Positions 16,921 through 26,602 of a stretch of 64,000 bases of DNA are shown here, piece after piece. Source of the stretch: Akkermansiaceae bacterium (GTDB lineage Bacteria; Verrucomicrobiota; Verrucomicrobiia; Verrucomicrobiales; Akkermansiaceae); contig JABDRB010000011.1 of the NCBI GenBank assembly GCA_013041925.1, forward strand, positions 208,824 to 272,823, given 5' to 3'. The stretch's first letter is position 1; each line of letters opens with the position of its first letter. Both the position numbers and the translations under genes were made by a program. A model generated the notes under the pieces. The model searched no databases, was not told the origin of the DNA, and saw only the letters and a list, made by a program, of their open reading frames with translations.

Positions 16921-18711
16921 ATGCAACGACGTAATTTCCTCAAAGCACTCAGTGCCTCGTCCCTTCTGCCGTCAACACTTTGCGCAGCGAAAACTCGGCC
17001 CGATCCCGATGACATCCTCGTGGATGCCGTGACATTTGAGAACAAGGGAGGATGGGTCGTCGACCCCCAATTTATCGAACAAATGGGGTCACCCTACCTG
17101 CTCGCCCACGGTGCCGGTAATCCCGTCGACAATGCCACAACAACCATCACCGTCAACAACACAGGCACCTACCACGTCTGGGTGCGCACAAAGAACTGGG
17201 TCCCAGGAAATTGGGAGGCCCCAGGGAGATTTGAGCTCATCATCAACGGAATCAAAAATAAAACCATTTTTGGAACCCATGACGGATGGGCGTGGCAAAA
17301 AGGGACAGCGGTCGACCTCACCCAAGGTGAATGCACGCTCGAGCTCCACGACCTCACTGGCTTCGAGGGTCGGTGCGATGCCGTCTTTCTCACCCAGGAC
17401 GAAACGACAGCCCCCCCCAACAACATCAAGGAATTGGGCACATGGAAACGGCATCAACTCGGGCTCAGCCAAGACGTCGATCAATCCCACAGCTTTGATC
17501 TCGTGATCGTCGGTGGTGGGATCGCCGGTTGCGCTGCGGCACTCGCCGCGGATGATCAAGGGCTGCAGGTCGCACTCATCCAGAACCGACCAGTGCTCGG
17601 CGGCAATGCCAGCGGAGAAATCCGTGTGCACACGCTTGGCATCCACGGAAAAGTGTCCCGATTGCTTAAAAAAATCGATACCAAACACTGGCCCAATAAT
17701 TCTCCGAAAGCGCTGGAAGACGATGCCAAACGCCACGCATCACTTGAGGCCGCAAAAAATGTGACACTCTTCATGGACACCTCCGTGACCTCAGTGCACA
17801 TGGATGGAAAAACCATCCACAGCGTGGAAGCACGCAGCAACACCTCACATCACCGTATCCGCCTATCTGGCAGCCAATTTATCGATTGCACGGGTGATGG
17901 TCTGGTGGGATTCATGGCAGGTGCCGAATACCGATACGGGCGAGAATCTAAAAATGAATTCGGAGAAGGCTGGGATAAGTTTGGCGATCTATGGAGCCCT
18001 GAAAAGGCAGACAACCGAGTCATGGGAACCACCGTGATGTGGCGCAGCGCGGAGGGGACATCCGCAAGCCCATTCCCCGCCACCCCATGGGCCAAGGATG
18101 TGGCCAAGACATACGCTGAGAAAAAAAGCGAGTGGTATTGGGAATACTCAGACAATGACCAACACCAAATCCACGATGCCGAAGCCATCCGCGACCATAT
18201 GTTCCGCGCGGTCTATGGAAATTTCTCCAATATCAAAAAAAATCCGGCCCATGCACGGCTCAACCTCGAGTGGGTTGCCTTCATCAGTGGCAAACGGGAA
18301 TCACGCCGCCTCATCGGTGACCATATTTACACGATGCAGGATGTCACCCAGCACACTGCATTTCCCGACACCGTGGTGATGGAAAAACGTGAGATCGACG
18401 TCCACTATCAAAAAAGCCTGAAAGGCTTCATCGTCGATTTTATTTCCAAGGCCCTTTTCTACAAAACCGAGGACCATTACTCTATCCCGTTCCGCTCACT
18501 CTATTCCAAAGACGTCCCGAACCTGATGATGGCCGGCCGCTGTTTCAGTTGCTCCCACATCGGACTAGGCGGTCCAAGAGTCATGAATACCTGCGGCCAG
18601 ATGGGCGCGGCCTGTGGCTACGCCGCATCCCTCTGTAAAAAATACAAAACGACCCCACGCGGCATCGCCGGAACACACATCAAGGAGTTGCGTAAACTGA
18701 TCGGTTTTTAG
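16921..18711 (+). CDS. Exported FAD-dependent oxidoreductase with N-terminal beta-sandwich
   Basis: This 596-residue protein begins MQRRNFLKALSAS, a twin-arginine-like leader. Residues about 30-160 look like a carbohydrate-binding-type beta-sandwich (TGTYHVWVRTKNW, then TLELHDLTGFEGRCDAVFLT). The FAD domain begins DLVIVGGGIAGCAAAL (GGGIAG at 198-203) and continues with VLGGNASGEIRVH, IDCTGDGLVGFMAGAEYRYG and the C-terminal LMMAGRCFSCSHIGLGG. This is the FAD_oxidored family common in polysaccharide-degrading Verrucomicrobia and Planctomycetes. The substrate may be a sugar, since DUF1080 and ThuA-like proteins occur nearby. Confidence 0.88.
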   Translation: MQRRNFLKALSASSLLPSTLCAAKTRPDPDDILVDAVTFENKGGWVVDPQFIEQMGSPYLLAHGAGNPVDNATTTITVNNTGTYHVWVRTKNWVPGNWEAPGRFELIINGIKNKTIFGTHDGWAWQKGTAVDLTQGECTLELHDLTGFEGRCDAVFLTQDETTAPPNNIKELGTWKRHQLGLSQDVDQSHSFDLVIVGGGIAGCAAALAADDQGLQVALIQNRPVLGGNASGEIRVHTLGIHGKVSRLLKKIDTKHWPNNSPKALEDDAKRHASLEAAKNVTLFMDTSVTSVHMDGKTIHSVEARSNTSHHRIRLSGSQFIDCTGDGLVGFMAGAEYRYGRESKNEFGEGWDKFGDLWSPEKADNRVMGTTVMWRSAEGTSASPFPATPWAKDVAKTYAEKKSEWYWEYSDNDQHQIHDAEAIRDHMFRAVYGNFSNIKKNPAHARLNLEWVAFISGKRESRRLIGDHIYTMQDVTQHTAFPDTVVMEKREIDVHYQKSLKGFIVDFISKALFYKTEDHYSIPFRSLYSKDVPNLMMAGRCFSCSHIGLGGPRVMNTCGQMGAACGYAASLCKKYKTTPRGIAGTHIKELRKLIGF

Positions 18712-18755
18712 TCGGAAGCCTCCTTTCAAATCGGGCATCACAAAAAAAACGCCAG

Positions 18756-19700
18756 ATGAAACGTTTTATCTACACCTCCCTATTGCTCAACTTCCTCGTG
18801 CTCATGGTTACGGGAGGACTGCGATTTTTCACCCCCTTCCATATCCACCTCAGCCGACTGCATATTTTCTCGGGCCTGATGCTCGCCCTGCTCATTCTGG
18901 TGCACCTCGTTGATCGGTATCAACCACTGAAAACCATCCTCATGCCACGCCGGAAACCTGTCCGAGCTCGCGTCTGGCTGGCTCCACTCATCGCGCTATG
19001 CCTATGTTTCGCCCTCTGGGCCTCGGCATGGTTCGGGATCCAAGGCATCGCCCAACTCATGGCCTTCAGCCACGAGCAGCGTAATCATGCCTCCATTTTT
19101 AGAACTCAGGAGAATGTCGCATACCACCATCAAGATCGATTAACCCGCATCACGAAACTCACCACCACGGATGCCTCCCTGAATCTCGAACTACTCTGGA
19201 AATCCAGCCCACACGGGTGCGCCGTCGCCATCTGGGCCGAAACAAAAGCAGGCAGCATCATCGAGACCCTCTACCTGACGGGATCACTCAAATACAGTGA
19301 GTCTCACCCTTGGGAACAAGGCACGGCACGTCGCGGGAAAATCCTACCCGTATGGAGACACCGCTACACCGCCGTCTGCGGGGTGGACCCCTACGGAGCC
19401 CCCGACCTGATTTCCCAGCCCACTCTCAACCACCAATGGCTACTCGACAACCACCTCAATGACGGTGAGGATGCCTTTGTCGTTTTTGCCGAGGTCAACC
19501 TGCCCAACGACGATGCACCGTCCCTTATCTACGCGGCCCACATTGATCCAGAGTCGCAGAACCCATACACCCTGCTCTCACTTGTCGGCCACAGCGGTGG
19601 CAGCGAAAAAGACGGCGAGCTTAATTACAACCTCGCCAGCCTACCCGCCAACATCCAGATCGTCGAACGCATCCTCGTTAAAACCACGTTCGGAAAATAG
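18756..19700 (+). CDS. Membrane protein with C-terminal DUF2271-like domain
   Basis: The 314-residue protein has three N-terminal hydrophobic segments (about 4-20, 30-52 and 70-100). Histidines at HIHLSRLHIFSG and HLVDRY could bind heme, as in small cytochrome-b-like DUF4405 domains. The soluble rest, with AVAIWAETKAGSIIETLYLTG, then ARRGKILPVWRHR and VVFAEVNLPNDD, resembles DUF2271, which often accompanies PepSY and flavin-transfer systems. A redox role at the membrane is inferred. It follows the FAD oxidoreductase by 44 nt. Confidence 0.6.
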   Translation: MKRFIYTSLLLNFLVLMVTGGLRFFTPFHIHLSRLHIFSGLMLALLILVHLVDRYQPLKTILMPRRKPVRARVWLAPLIALCLCFALWASAWFGIQGIAQLMAFSHEQRNHASIFRTQENVAYHHQDRLTRITKLTTTDASLNLELLWKSSPHGCAVAIWAETKAGSIIETLYLTGSLKYSESHPWEQGTARRGKILPVWRHRYTAVCGVDPYGAPDLISQPTLNHQWLLDNHLNDGEDAFVVFAEVNLPNDDAPSLIYAAHIDPESQNPYTLLSLVGHSGGSEKDGELNYNLASLPANIQIVERILVKTTFGK

Positions 19701-19845
19701 TGGTTCTCAGCCCAGTGGTCTCACCACCTTACCCCTGCACCGCCCTACTGCCGAGAAATCCGATTAGCGAATTAACGCATTGCTATCAGACCATAGACCC
19801 TCTATATGAAACGCACAGCTATCGTCCATTTCCCTCATCCTCATC

Positions 19846-20517
19846 ATGCCTAGAGTCACTATATCCGAACCAGGAAAAACCTCACAGCCCTACCGCTTCA
19901 AACTCGAACGAAAGCGGATCAAGATCGGCCGTGGAAGCGATAATGACATTGTTATTGAATGTGTGTCAGCCTCCACCAACCACTGCTCCATGGAACGCGT
20001 TGAGGGTGGGTATATCATGCGTGACAAGGGCTCAACCAACGGAATCAAACTCGATGACACCCCGATGGAGGTCATCGATCTTTACAATGGCACGGAAGTC
20101 CTCGTAGGTGATGTCCCCGTATTCTTCGAACTATCAGATGATGAACTCGAAATATTGGACGAAGAGGAATTCTCCCCACAACAGAAAAAAAAGCTCCCAC
20201 CCGTGGATGAAGAAGAGGAGCCTAAGCTCAAGAGAGCCAGCACCTCCTCACCCCGTGCATCACACACACACCGCCCCCAACCAGCGCTACAAACAAACAA
20301 CTCCCCCCTTGCCTCGGTGTTTATTTTGATTCTCATCATCTTGGCCGTCTTTGCAGGCCTGACATTGAGACACCAGCAGAGAACCGGCGAGTTCCTACCC
20401 AGCAAACTGATGGGCGACAACAAGCAGGAAAAACAGAAGGTGAAGCCCGACGATCAAACAGAGGATGAGGAAAGCGATTTCACCGAAGACCCACCGGTGA
20501 CGGATTCCGAGATGTAA
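19846..20517 (+). CDS. FHA-domain membrane-anchored protein
   Basis: The 223-residue protein has an FHA domain at about 15-100 with the phospho-Thr-binding signature IKIGRGSDNDIVI, then NHCSMERVEGGYIMRDKGSTNGIKLD. A long acidic and Pro/Ser-rich linker follows. One transmembrane helix lies near 155-175 (ASVFILILIILAVFAGLTL), then a charged tail ending TEDPPVTDSEM. FHA domains read phosphothreonine. No Ser/Thr kinase lies in this window; the PPP-type phosphatase about 4 kb upstream is a speculative partner. Confidence 0.85.
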   Translation: MPRVTISEPGKTSQPYRFKLERKRIKIGRGSDNDIVIECVSASTNHCSMERVEGGYIMRDKGSTNGIKLDDTPMEVIDLYNGTEVLVGDVPVFFELSDDELEILDEEEFSPQQKKKLPPVDEEEEPKLKRASTSSPRASHTHRPQPALQTNNSPLASVFILILIILAVFAGLTLRHQQRTGEFLPSKLMGDNKQEKQKVKPDDQTEDEESDFTEDPPVTDSEM

Positions 20518-20569
20518 CTCGAATACGATCCCGATCGTCGTTACCCCCGAAGCGACCCTACAACGCACT

Positions 20570-21259
20570 TTATTTTTTGTGCAGCCACGCATCCGTAGCG
20601 TAGCGACTCCTTGCTAGGCGGCCAGCATCCTCAAAAAACATCTCGTCCGGTATCCATTCCACCACATCATCGGACAGCACTGAGCTGAAGCTCTCACCGA
20701 GATCCACAGCATCATCCCCCGCAACCACGCTCCCCTGATGCAGTAATCCATAACGTGTCCTCCGCTGCCCGGCACCAGCAATTTTTTGACCCGTATCATT
20801 GGTGATGTCATAGGCCACCGGGTTATCAAAACATGCCAGACCACCCGCCCCCTCACTAACGGGCGTCAATCGGGCTACTTCTCCCAATTCTACCAAGGTA
20901 TCCGTCAACGCCTGATGAATCACCCGGTAACTCTCGGCACCACGAGCCATGGATAATGCGTGACCACGCGGAATCACCAACGTGTAGGTGGCGTCAATCC
21001 GGTGATCAACAATACCCCCACCTGTCCAGCGCCGGACATACACCAAATCATCCGACGGAAACGATGCCCTAGCATCAGCCAGCGCTAAAAAATAACCCAA
21101 ACTCACCGTGGGCTCACACCACCCGTAAACTCTCAGTATAGGATGAGTTCCCATCCTTTCCATAAGGAGTTGGTCAACGGCCATGTTCTCTGCGCCTGTG
21201 CGCGCCACATCATCGCGCCAGAATTCCAACGTGTCGAATACTCGCTTGCTTAACATCAT
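20570..21259 (-). CDS. Lipoate-protein ligase A / octanoyltransferase-like protein
   Basis: This 229-residue BPL/LPL-fold protein has the substrate-binding motif RRWTGGGIVDH (from Arg76) and the Lys-containing block QKIAGAGQRRTRYGLLHQGS, as in LplA/LipM/LipL enzymes. It attaches lipoate or octanoate to E2/H-protein lysines. It lacks the usual C-terminal LplA accessory domain, like many stand-alone bacterial forms. Its stop is convergent with the FHA gene. kbl lies 10 nt upstream, and glycine metabolism via a lipoylated H protein could link the two. Confidence 0.8.
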   Translation of the reverse strand: MMLSKRVFDTLEFWRDDVARTGAENMAVDQLLMERMGTHPILRVYGWCEPTVSLGYFLALADARASFPSDDLVYVRRWTGGGIVDHRIDATYTLVIPRGHALSMARGAESYRVIHQALTDTLVELGEVARLTPVSEGAGGLACFDNPVAYDITNDTGQKIAGAGQRRTRYGLLHQGSVVAGDDAVDLGESFSSVLSDDVVEWIPDEMFFEDAGRLARSRYATDAWLHKK

Positions 21260-21269
21260 CCTTGATCGT

Positions 21270-22484
21270 TTATGATTTAATTCCTAACTCTAATTTGACT
21301 GAACCAAAAGCCTCAATCGCTTGATCGAGTTGACCCCGTGTATGCGATGCAGAAATCTGAGTGCGAATGCGGGCCCTACCCCTCGGCACTACGGGAAAAA
21401 AGAAACCCACCGCGTAAACACCATGATCGAGCAACTTGTTGGAAAATTGCTGAGATAACCCAGCATCACCCAGCATCACTGGCGTGATGGGGTGGCCCTC
21501 CCCCCCGATATCAAATCCCAGCTGCTCCATCGCATTACGAAAGTACAGCGTATTATCCTCAAGGCGATCACGCAACTCCGTGGAACGCTCCAACATATCC
21601 AACACCTTAAGAGTGGCCGCAACAATGGCAGGCGCCAAGCTATTTGAAAAAAGATACGGGCGGCTTCGTTGACGGAGCAGATCAATGATTTCTTTTTTTC
21701 CTGAAGTAAACCCACCAGATGCACCACCGAGGGCCTTTCCCAAGGTGGAGGTTACGAGATCAACACGCTTCATGACGTTATGGTATTCTGGCGTTCCCCG
21801 CCCAGTCTTTCCCATGAATCCTGTTGCGTGGGAGTCGTCCACCATCACCAGAGCATTGTATTTCTCCGCAAGATTACAAATGGCTTTGAGGTTGGCAATC
21901 ACACCATCCATGGAAAACACACCGTCCGTGGCAATCAGCTTCTGACAACCGTTAGGACCCGATTCTGAGTCTGCTTGTTGCAGCTGAACCTCGAGGTCTG
22001 CCATGTCATTATTAGCATACCGGTACCGGCGCGCCTTACAGAGACGCACTCCATCAATGATCGAGGCATGGTTAAGCTGATCCGAAATCACCGCATCATC
22101 AGGCCCGAGCAAAACCTCAAACAGCCCAGCGTTGGCATCAAAGCACGAGGTGTAAAGGATGGTATCCTCTGTCCCAAGAAAGTGCGCAATACGCTCTTCA
22201 AGCTCGCAGTGAAGCGTCTGTGTCCCACAAATAAACCGGACGGATGCCATCCCAAACCCCCACCGCTTGACCGCATCTCGTGCAGCAGCCATCACCTCGG
22301 GATGATCCGCTAACCCCAGATAGTTGTTGGCACACATGATGATCACTTCATTCCCATCATCAAGGGTGGCTGATGTATTCTGCGTAGAGACAAGCTTGCG
22401 CTCATGTTTATACAAGCCAGCTTGATCCATTTTTGTAAGCTCCGCCCGAAGTTTGTTTTTAAAAGAATCTGAATACATAACCAT
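21270..22484 (-). CDS. kbl: Glycine C-acetyltransferase (2-amino-3-ketobutyrate CoA ligase)
   Basis: The 404-residue PLP enzyme of the alpha-oxoamine synthase family cleaves 2-amino-3-ketobutyrate with CoA to glycine and acetyl-CoA in threonine breakdown. The PLP lysine is Lys250 in [13 protein letters not shown]. Other signatures are [33 protein letters not shown] and the Kbl-typical MCANNYLG opening. Either Met1 or Met3 could be the start. threonine dehydrogenase is not in the window. Confidence 0.93.
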   Translation of the reverse strand: MVMYSDSFKNKLRAELTKMDQAGLYKHERKLVSTQNTSATLDDGNEVIIMCANNYLGLADHPEVMAAARDAVKRWGFGMASVRFICGTQTLHCELEERIAHFLGTEDTILYTSCFDANAGLFEVLLGPDDAVISDQLNHASIIDGVRLCKARRYRYANNDMADLEVQLQQADSESGPNGCQKLIATDGVFSMDGVIANLKAICNLAEKYNALVMVDDSHATGFMGKTGRGTPEYHNVMKRVDLVTSTLGKALGGASGGFTSGKKEIIDLLRQRSRPYLFSNSLAPAIVAATLKVLDMLERSTELRDRLEDNTLYFRNAMEQLGFDIGGEGHPITPVMLGDAGLSQQFSNKLLDHGVYAVGFFFPVVPRGRARIRTQISASHTRGQLDQAIEAFGSVKLELGIKS

Positions 22485-22603
22485 TTACCATCACGAGATG
22501 CGCCTCCATGAAAACCACAGCTAACGTCATTTGGCGAGCGTGAAGATCTCGACCATGCCTCACTCGGCCTCACTGCATAACCAACGATGACCGCCCCCCT
22601 TAT

Positions 22604-23317
22604 TTACTCAGACTCCACGGCGTTGTGAAACATCTCCGCAAGCTCACGGACACGCTCCACACCCAAGGGTGCAGGAAATATCGCCCCGAGAATCAATCGG
22701 CCGTACCGACTAGTCACTGGCATGATTTCCAACGTAGCTCGAGCAGCAATTTGAATATGCAGATTCCCCGCAACTCCAGAATCAACCGTCTGACCCGTGG
22801 CTCGGTTGGCTGTATCGGCAAGCGTGCGCGCCACTTCGATGAGCTTCGGGTTTTCCAGCTCATCCATGACCATCTCCCCTTCATGATCCATCACAAAAAT
22901 CGCGCGCGCATCCCAATCCCGCCGAAGCTTGGCACTCAATGCCTGAAGGCTCGAAAGGGTCGGCCTGCCGCTGATCGCAGCCACCACCTCCTCGGGAGGA
23001 ACGAGCGCTGCGGGCATGCCCAGATTAGACTCACGTGCCTGTAACATGCCGCTTCCCTCCGCTATCCTGCGAGCGTCAGCAAGCGTATTCCCGATCACCC
23101 CACGTGTTGACTCATCCTCCGTCAATGACCCGCCCTCCTCGGCCGACATGGAGGCATCATCCGATCGATCCGACTCAGGCACCTCTGCAAATCCTTCAAA
23201 ATCATCACCATAACCTGTATCGCCTGCGGATTGATCCACCTTCGGCACAGGGGACATCAAACTCTCCGCGATACGGCGAACCTCCTTGGCATCCAGCCAT
23301 GATTCTATAGGGTCCAT
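22604..23317 (-). CDS. Roadblock/LC7-like protein with disordered N-terminus
   Basis: This 237-residue protein has an acidic, low-complexity first half (SDDASMSAEEGGSLTED). The second half, from about residue 120, has the alpha-beta pattern of Roadblock/LC7 domains: SLQALSAKLRRDWDARAIFVMDHEGEMVMDE, then TLADTANRATGQ, then LHIQIAARATLEIMPV and YGRLILGAIFPAP. Bacterial Roadblock proteins such as MglB act as dimeric regulators of NTPases. Its start lies 15 nt after the stop of the ParA-like gene on the same strand, suggesting a functional pair. The domain call is by pattern only. Confidence 0.6.
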   Translation of the reverse strand: MDPIESWLDAKEVRRIAESLMSPVPKVDQSAGDTGYGDDFEGFAEVPESDRSDDASMSAEEGGSLTEDESTRGVIGNTLADARRIAEGSGMLQARESNLGMPAALVPPEEVVAAISGRPTLSSLQALSAKLRRDWDARAIFVMDHEGEMVMDELENPKLIEVARTLADTANRATGQTVDSGVAGNLHIQIAARATLEIMPVTSRYGRLILGAIFPAPLGVERVRELAEMFHNAVESE

Positions 23318-23332
23318 GGGTTTATTCGTGGT

Positions 23333-24133
23333 TTATGGGTTGAGGCTCGTCGGTCGCGATTCATCATACTGCCCCCTTAATTTGGACTCAATTTCAGCTC
23401 GAAGACCATCGAAAACAGCGAGCATGCTGGCCCCCTCATTCATGACTCCCACAGGTAAGCCCTTGGCACTGGCACGCACAAAAAGGTCATCACGCAGGAC
23501 AACATGACGCATCACCATCGGCTTTGGCAGAATGTTTCTCAAGGCTTGAACGGCCTCAAGACTTTCAGGTAGCCCGCTCTGCACCATCGTCATCACCACA
23601 CCCAACACCTTCAGGCCTGGGTTCTCCGCCCTCATCCGCGTCAAGGCCTCCAGCATTTTAGGAACCGAACGCACCCCCAAAGGTTCAGCCTGCTGAGGCA
23701 CCAAGACAGAATCGCAGGCCGATAACACATCCGCCGTCACGCCGAACAATCCAGCGGCTGTATCGATGATACACACATCATACCCTTGCGATGCCACCTT
23801 CTGAAAAAACATCCTGACCCCTTGAAGGGAAACGCCCATCGACGCTCCTTCCCACTCATAATCACTACACTGCCCCGCTGGCACAAGGCTCAGCGTCTCA
23901 AGCCGAGTCGGGACAATCAATGACGACAACACGCCATCGGGATCCGCCATCGCATCGTAAAAACCACCCAATGTCCTCGATTGCCGAGTTAAGGAGAGGC
24001 CAACCGACCCTTGCGGGTCAGTATCGACAAGCAAGGTTCTCTTGCCACTGCGTGCATAAGCATGGGCAAGGTTGATCGATACAGTGGTTTTACCCACTCC
24101 TCCTTTTTGACTAGATACGGCAATAGTAATCAC
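23333..24133 (-). CDS. ParA/MinD-family ATPase
   Basis: Starting at GTG 24133 gives 266 residues beginning ITIAVSSQKGGVGKTT, the deviant Walker A (KGGVGKTT at 10-17) at the correct distance from the N-terminus; the open frame extends further upstream but without homology. VDTDPQGS (Walker A') and VCIIDTAAGLFGVTADVLSACDSVLVPQQAEPLGV (Walker B region) follow. Family members position chromosomes, plasmids or protein clusters by ATP-driven dimerisation on DNA. There is no parB or parS here. The next gene encodes a Roadblock-like protein instead. Confidence 0.88.
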   Translation of the reverse strand: MITIAVSSQKGGVGKTTVSINLAHAYARSGKRTLLVDTDPQGSVGLSLTRQSRTLGGFYDAMADPDGVLSSLIVPTRLETLSLVPAGQCSDYEWEGASMGVSLQGVRMFFQKVASQGYDVCIIDTAAGLFGVTADVLSACDSVLVPQQAEPLGVRSVPKMLEALTRMRAENPGLKVLGVVMTMVQSGLPESLEAVQALRNILPKPMVMRHVVLRDDLFVRASAKGLPVGVMNEGASMLAVFDGLRAEIESKLRGQYDESRPTSLNP

Positions 24134-24219
24134 GACTTTGTAAACTCTGCTTGAGACTAGCTGGACACCAGCACGACTAAAGCATTTTCTCGACCCGATC
24201 GCATAATACTTGCTATCAT

Positions 24220-24246
24220 CCCCCCCCCAACTAATCACTTTTTTTT
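24220..24246. repeat. Homopolymer runs C9 and T8 between divergent genes
   Basis: Nine C (24220-24228) and eight T (24239-24246) lie in the 170-bp region between the ParA-like gene and the YyaL-like gene. A second C9 lies at 24308-24316, directly after the next start codon. Such tracts are prone to slippage. Confidence 0.7.
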
Positions 24247-24304
24247 GGTGCATCTTAAAAAGATCAAATTATGCTGCGAGGCAACACATCATAACCTGCC
24301 CACG

Positions 24305-26527
24305 ATGCCCCCCCCCAAGCTTACAAAAACCCTCCATGATCAAGCCATCATGGTATCATCGATCGCGCTTGCGCTCTTTACGCTAAATGCATGCCGGCCG
24401 GAGGCCAAGGCACCCCATTCCGACATCTCAGATGCTATCCGCGTTGCCCAAGTGCATGAGAATGCCCTACCTATCGACAAAAGCAGCTTCTTAACCAGCC
24501 AGTCAAACTCCCCTATCCACTGGCAAGACTGGGACGACCAGCTGCTCAAACATGCACTCAGCGAAAAAAAGACCATCCTCGCCTTCATCGGTTCAGGCAC
24601 GGATGTCAACACGATCAATGCCCTCAATCGACTGAATCAATCACCTGAAACAGTTCGCTTACTCAACAGCCAGCATATCAATGTGCTCGTCGACAGCAAT
24701 CTCAACCCAGCCATCGAGCTCCAGACCACCATGCTCTGTGCCGTATCGGGGACACATTCCCCACCCCCTCTGCTCGTTTGGATCTCCCACGAAGGCTACC
24801 CCATTTCATGGATTCCTGTAGGGCCCGACGCCAATTCTAACATACAAAGAACCATCACCGGCATCAACAACACCGTTTTTCAATTCTGGAAAAGTGACTC
24901 GGCTTACGTCCTGCAAAACAGCCGAGACAGCTTTAACGGCTATTCCGCCACCATCCTGCCTCCCCCCCAAGATAAAATCGACACCCGCATCCCCACCCGC
25001 TCCGTTCGGCAGGGTGCCTCACTCTTTGACCCCACATCTGGAACCATCGATGGCTTGGACAGGATATCCCCTGCTCGGTTTATCACCATGCTCCTTACCG
25101 CGTCCCAGCGCCCCGACACCACCGACACACAAAAGGCCCACTACGCCAAAATTGCCGAACTCACATCAAACAAAATCTTACTCAACGGACTCATCGACCC
25201 ACTCGACGGCGGCACCTATTCGGGAATCCAACAAATCACCAGCGACCTCCCCGTGTTCTCAAAGACATTCAAATCTCAGGCACTCACGATGCAGGCGCTC
25301 TACCTCCTCTATCAAAAATCAGGTGACCTAAAACACCTACAGGCTGCCGATGCAATTCTCGCCTATACACAAAAACACCTCTCACTACCCGACAACGGGT
25401 ATGCCCTCGGCAGCATTTATGCCTCAGGTAACGTGCAAGACAACCCCTGCGTCTGGACACTCGAGGAAATTGAAGCCGCCCTCACCGAAGAAGAAACCGA
25501 AATTTGCACCCTTGCATTCGGCCTCCATGGACTTGGCAATATCCCGCCCGCGGATGACCGTGACCGCTCATACTTCCGCAAAAACACGCTGACATGGAAA
25601 CTTTCCCTAAACGACCTGGCCACACAAACAGCCCTCGATACCTCCACCCTCAAACAACGGCTTAAATCCATTACTCGAAAACTCGCCAAGATCCGTCAGA
25701 AAAAACCACTCAAACCCGTTCGTGAGGAGCTCTCCATCGCTGGCCCTACCGCCCTATTCGCCAGTTCATCCATCTCAGCCTACCGCGCCACCGGCGACAC
25801 CGCCCACCTCAACAGGGCCACCAACATCCTCACTCACATTCGTCAAAATTTTGTGGATTCATCCGGCAACCTCCACAAAGCCCGCTATCATGGCAAATTA
25901 CAGGCTCAGCCTGCCGAAGGTGTCGATCACGCCCTCGTCTGCCAAGCGGCTCTGGACCTCCAAGAAGTCACCCTCGACCCCACATGGCTTGAATTCGCCG
26001 CTGACATCCATCAACGCATGCACAGACGGCTAGGTGATCCCGTCACTCATCGCATCAAAGAATCCGGCAACACCAGCTTCCCATTGACAGAAACAACTTA
26101 TCAATTCTTCAACTCGAGGGCTTTAGATAATGACAACACTTGGGCAATCGCCTACGCCAACGCCAAACGCCTCGATCGGCAACAATCCAACGACCAACTC
26201 AAGGCCCAGCATGAGGCACTTTTCGATATTTTACTGAGCACAGCATCCGCTACCCCCATTGCGTGTGTCGACTTCCTCATTGCCGACGCCAAACTCCACC
26301 TAAAAACTGTTTACCTAAAAATGCCGGCCACGGGTATCTCCTCAGAGCTGCTCCAAGTTGCTATAAAAACCCCCTGTCAGATCGTCCCCGTTACGGACAA
26401 AGGGAACTACCCCGAACTCGATGGACAAGCCACCCCCATGCCAACAGGAACAGCCACCGTTGTTTTGCAGGGTAAAATCATCGGCACCGCCGACAACGCC
26501 AACGATCTCAGCGCGCTCCTGAAGTAG
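24305..26527 (+). CDS. YyaL/DUF255-like lipoprotein (thioredoxin-fold plus alpha/alpha-barrel)
   Basis: The 740-residue protein is taken from ATG 24305 (MPPPKLTK). Basic residues precede a hydrophobic segment ending FTLNAC, a lipobox. SPIHWQDWDDQLLKHALSEKKTILAFIGSG aligns with the DUF255 opening 'NPVDW..W...A...A...KPI', but the CxxC of the thioredoxin fold is missing. The rest is helical and resembles the (alpha/alpha) barrel of YyaL/SPATA20 proteins (LDGGTYSG, QALTMQALYLLYQKSGD, AEGVDHALVCQAALDLQEVT). Function is unknown. A C9 run at codons 2-4 encodes Pro-Pro-Pro. Confidence 0.7.
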   Translation: MPPPKLTKTLHDQAIMVSSIALALFTLNACRPEAKAPHSDISDAIRVAQVHENALPIDKSSFLTSQSNSPIHWQDWDDQLLKHALSEKKTILAFIGSGTDVNTINALNRLNQSPETVRLLNSQHINVLVDSNLNPAIELQTTMLCAVSGTHSPPPLLVWISHEGYPISWIPVGPDANSNIQRTITGINNTVFQFWKSDSAYVLQNSRDSFNGYSATILPPPQDKIDTRIPTRSVRQGASLFDPTSGTIDGLDRISPARFITMLLTASQRPDTTDTQKAHYAKIAELTSNKILLNGLIDPLDGGTYSGIQQITSDLPVFSKTFKSQALTMQALYLLYQKSGDLKHLQAADAILAYTQKHLSLPDNGYALGSIYASGNVQDNPCVWTLEEIEAALTEEETEICTLAFGLHGLGNIPPADDRDRSYFRKNTLTWKLSLNDLATQTALDTSTLKQRLKSITRKLAKIRQKKPLKPVREELSIAGPTALFASSSISAYRATGDTAHLNRATNILTHIRQNFVDSSGNLHKARYHGKLQAQPAEGVDHALVCQAALDLQEVTLDPTWLEFAADIHQRMHRRLGDPVTHRIKESGNTSFPLTETTYQFFNSRALDNDNTWAIAYANAKRLDRQQSNDQLKAQHEALFDILLSTASATPIACVDFLIADAKLHLKTVYLKMPATGISSELLQVAIKTPCQIVPVTDKGNYPELDGQATPMPTGTATVVLQGKIIGTADNANDLSALLK

Positions 26528-26602
26528 CCTACTCATCCATCAGCCCGCACCCGTCACCACGCTCAACGCACAGCAGACTCAACACCGCCTAGTCATTCTC
26601 CC

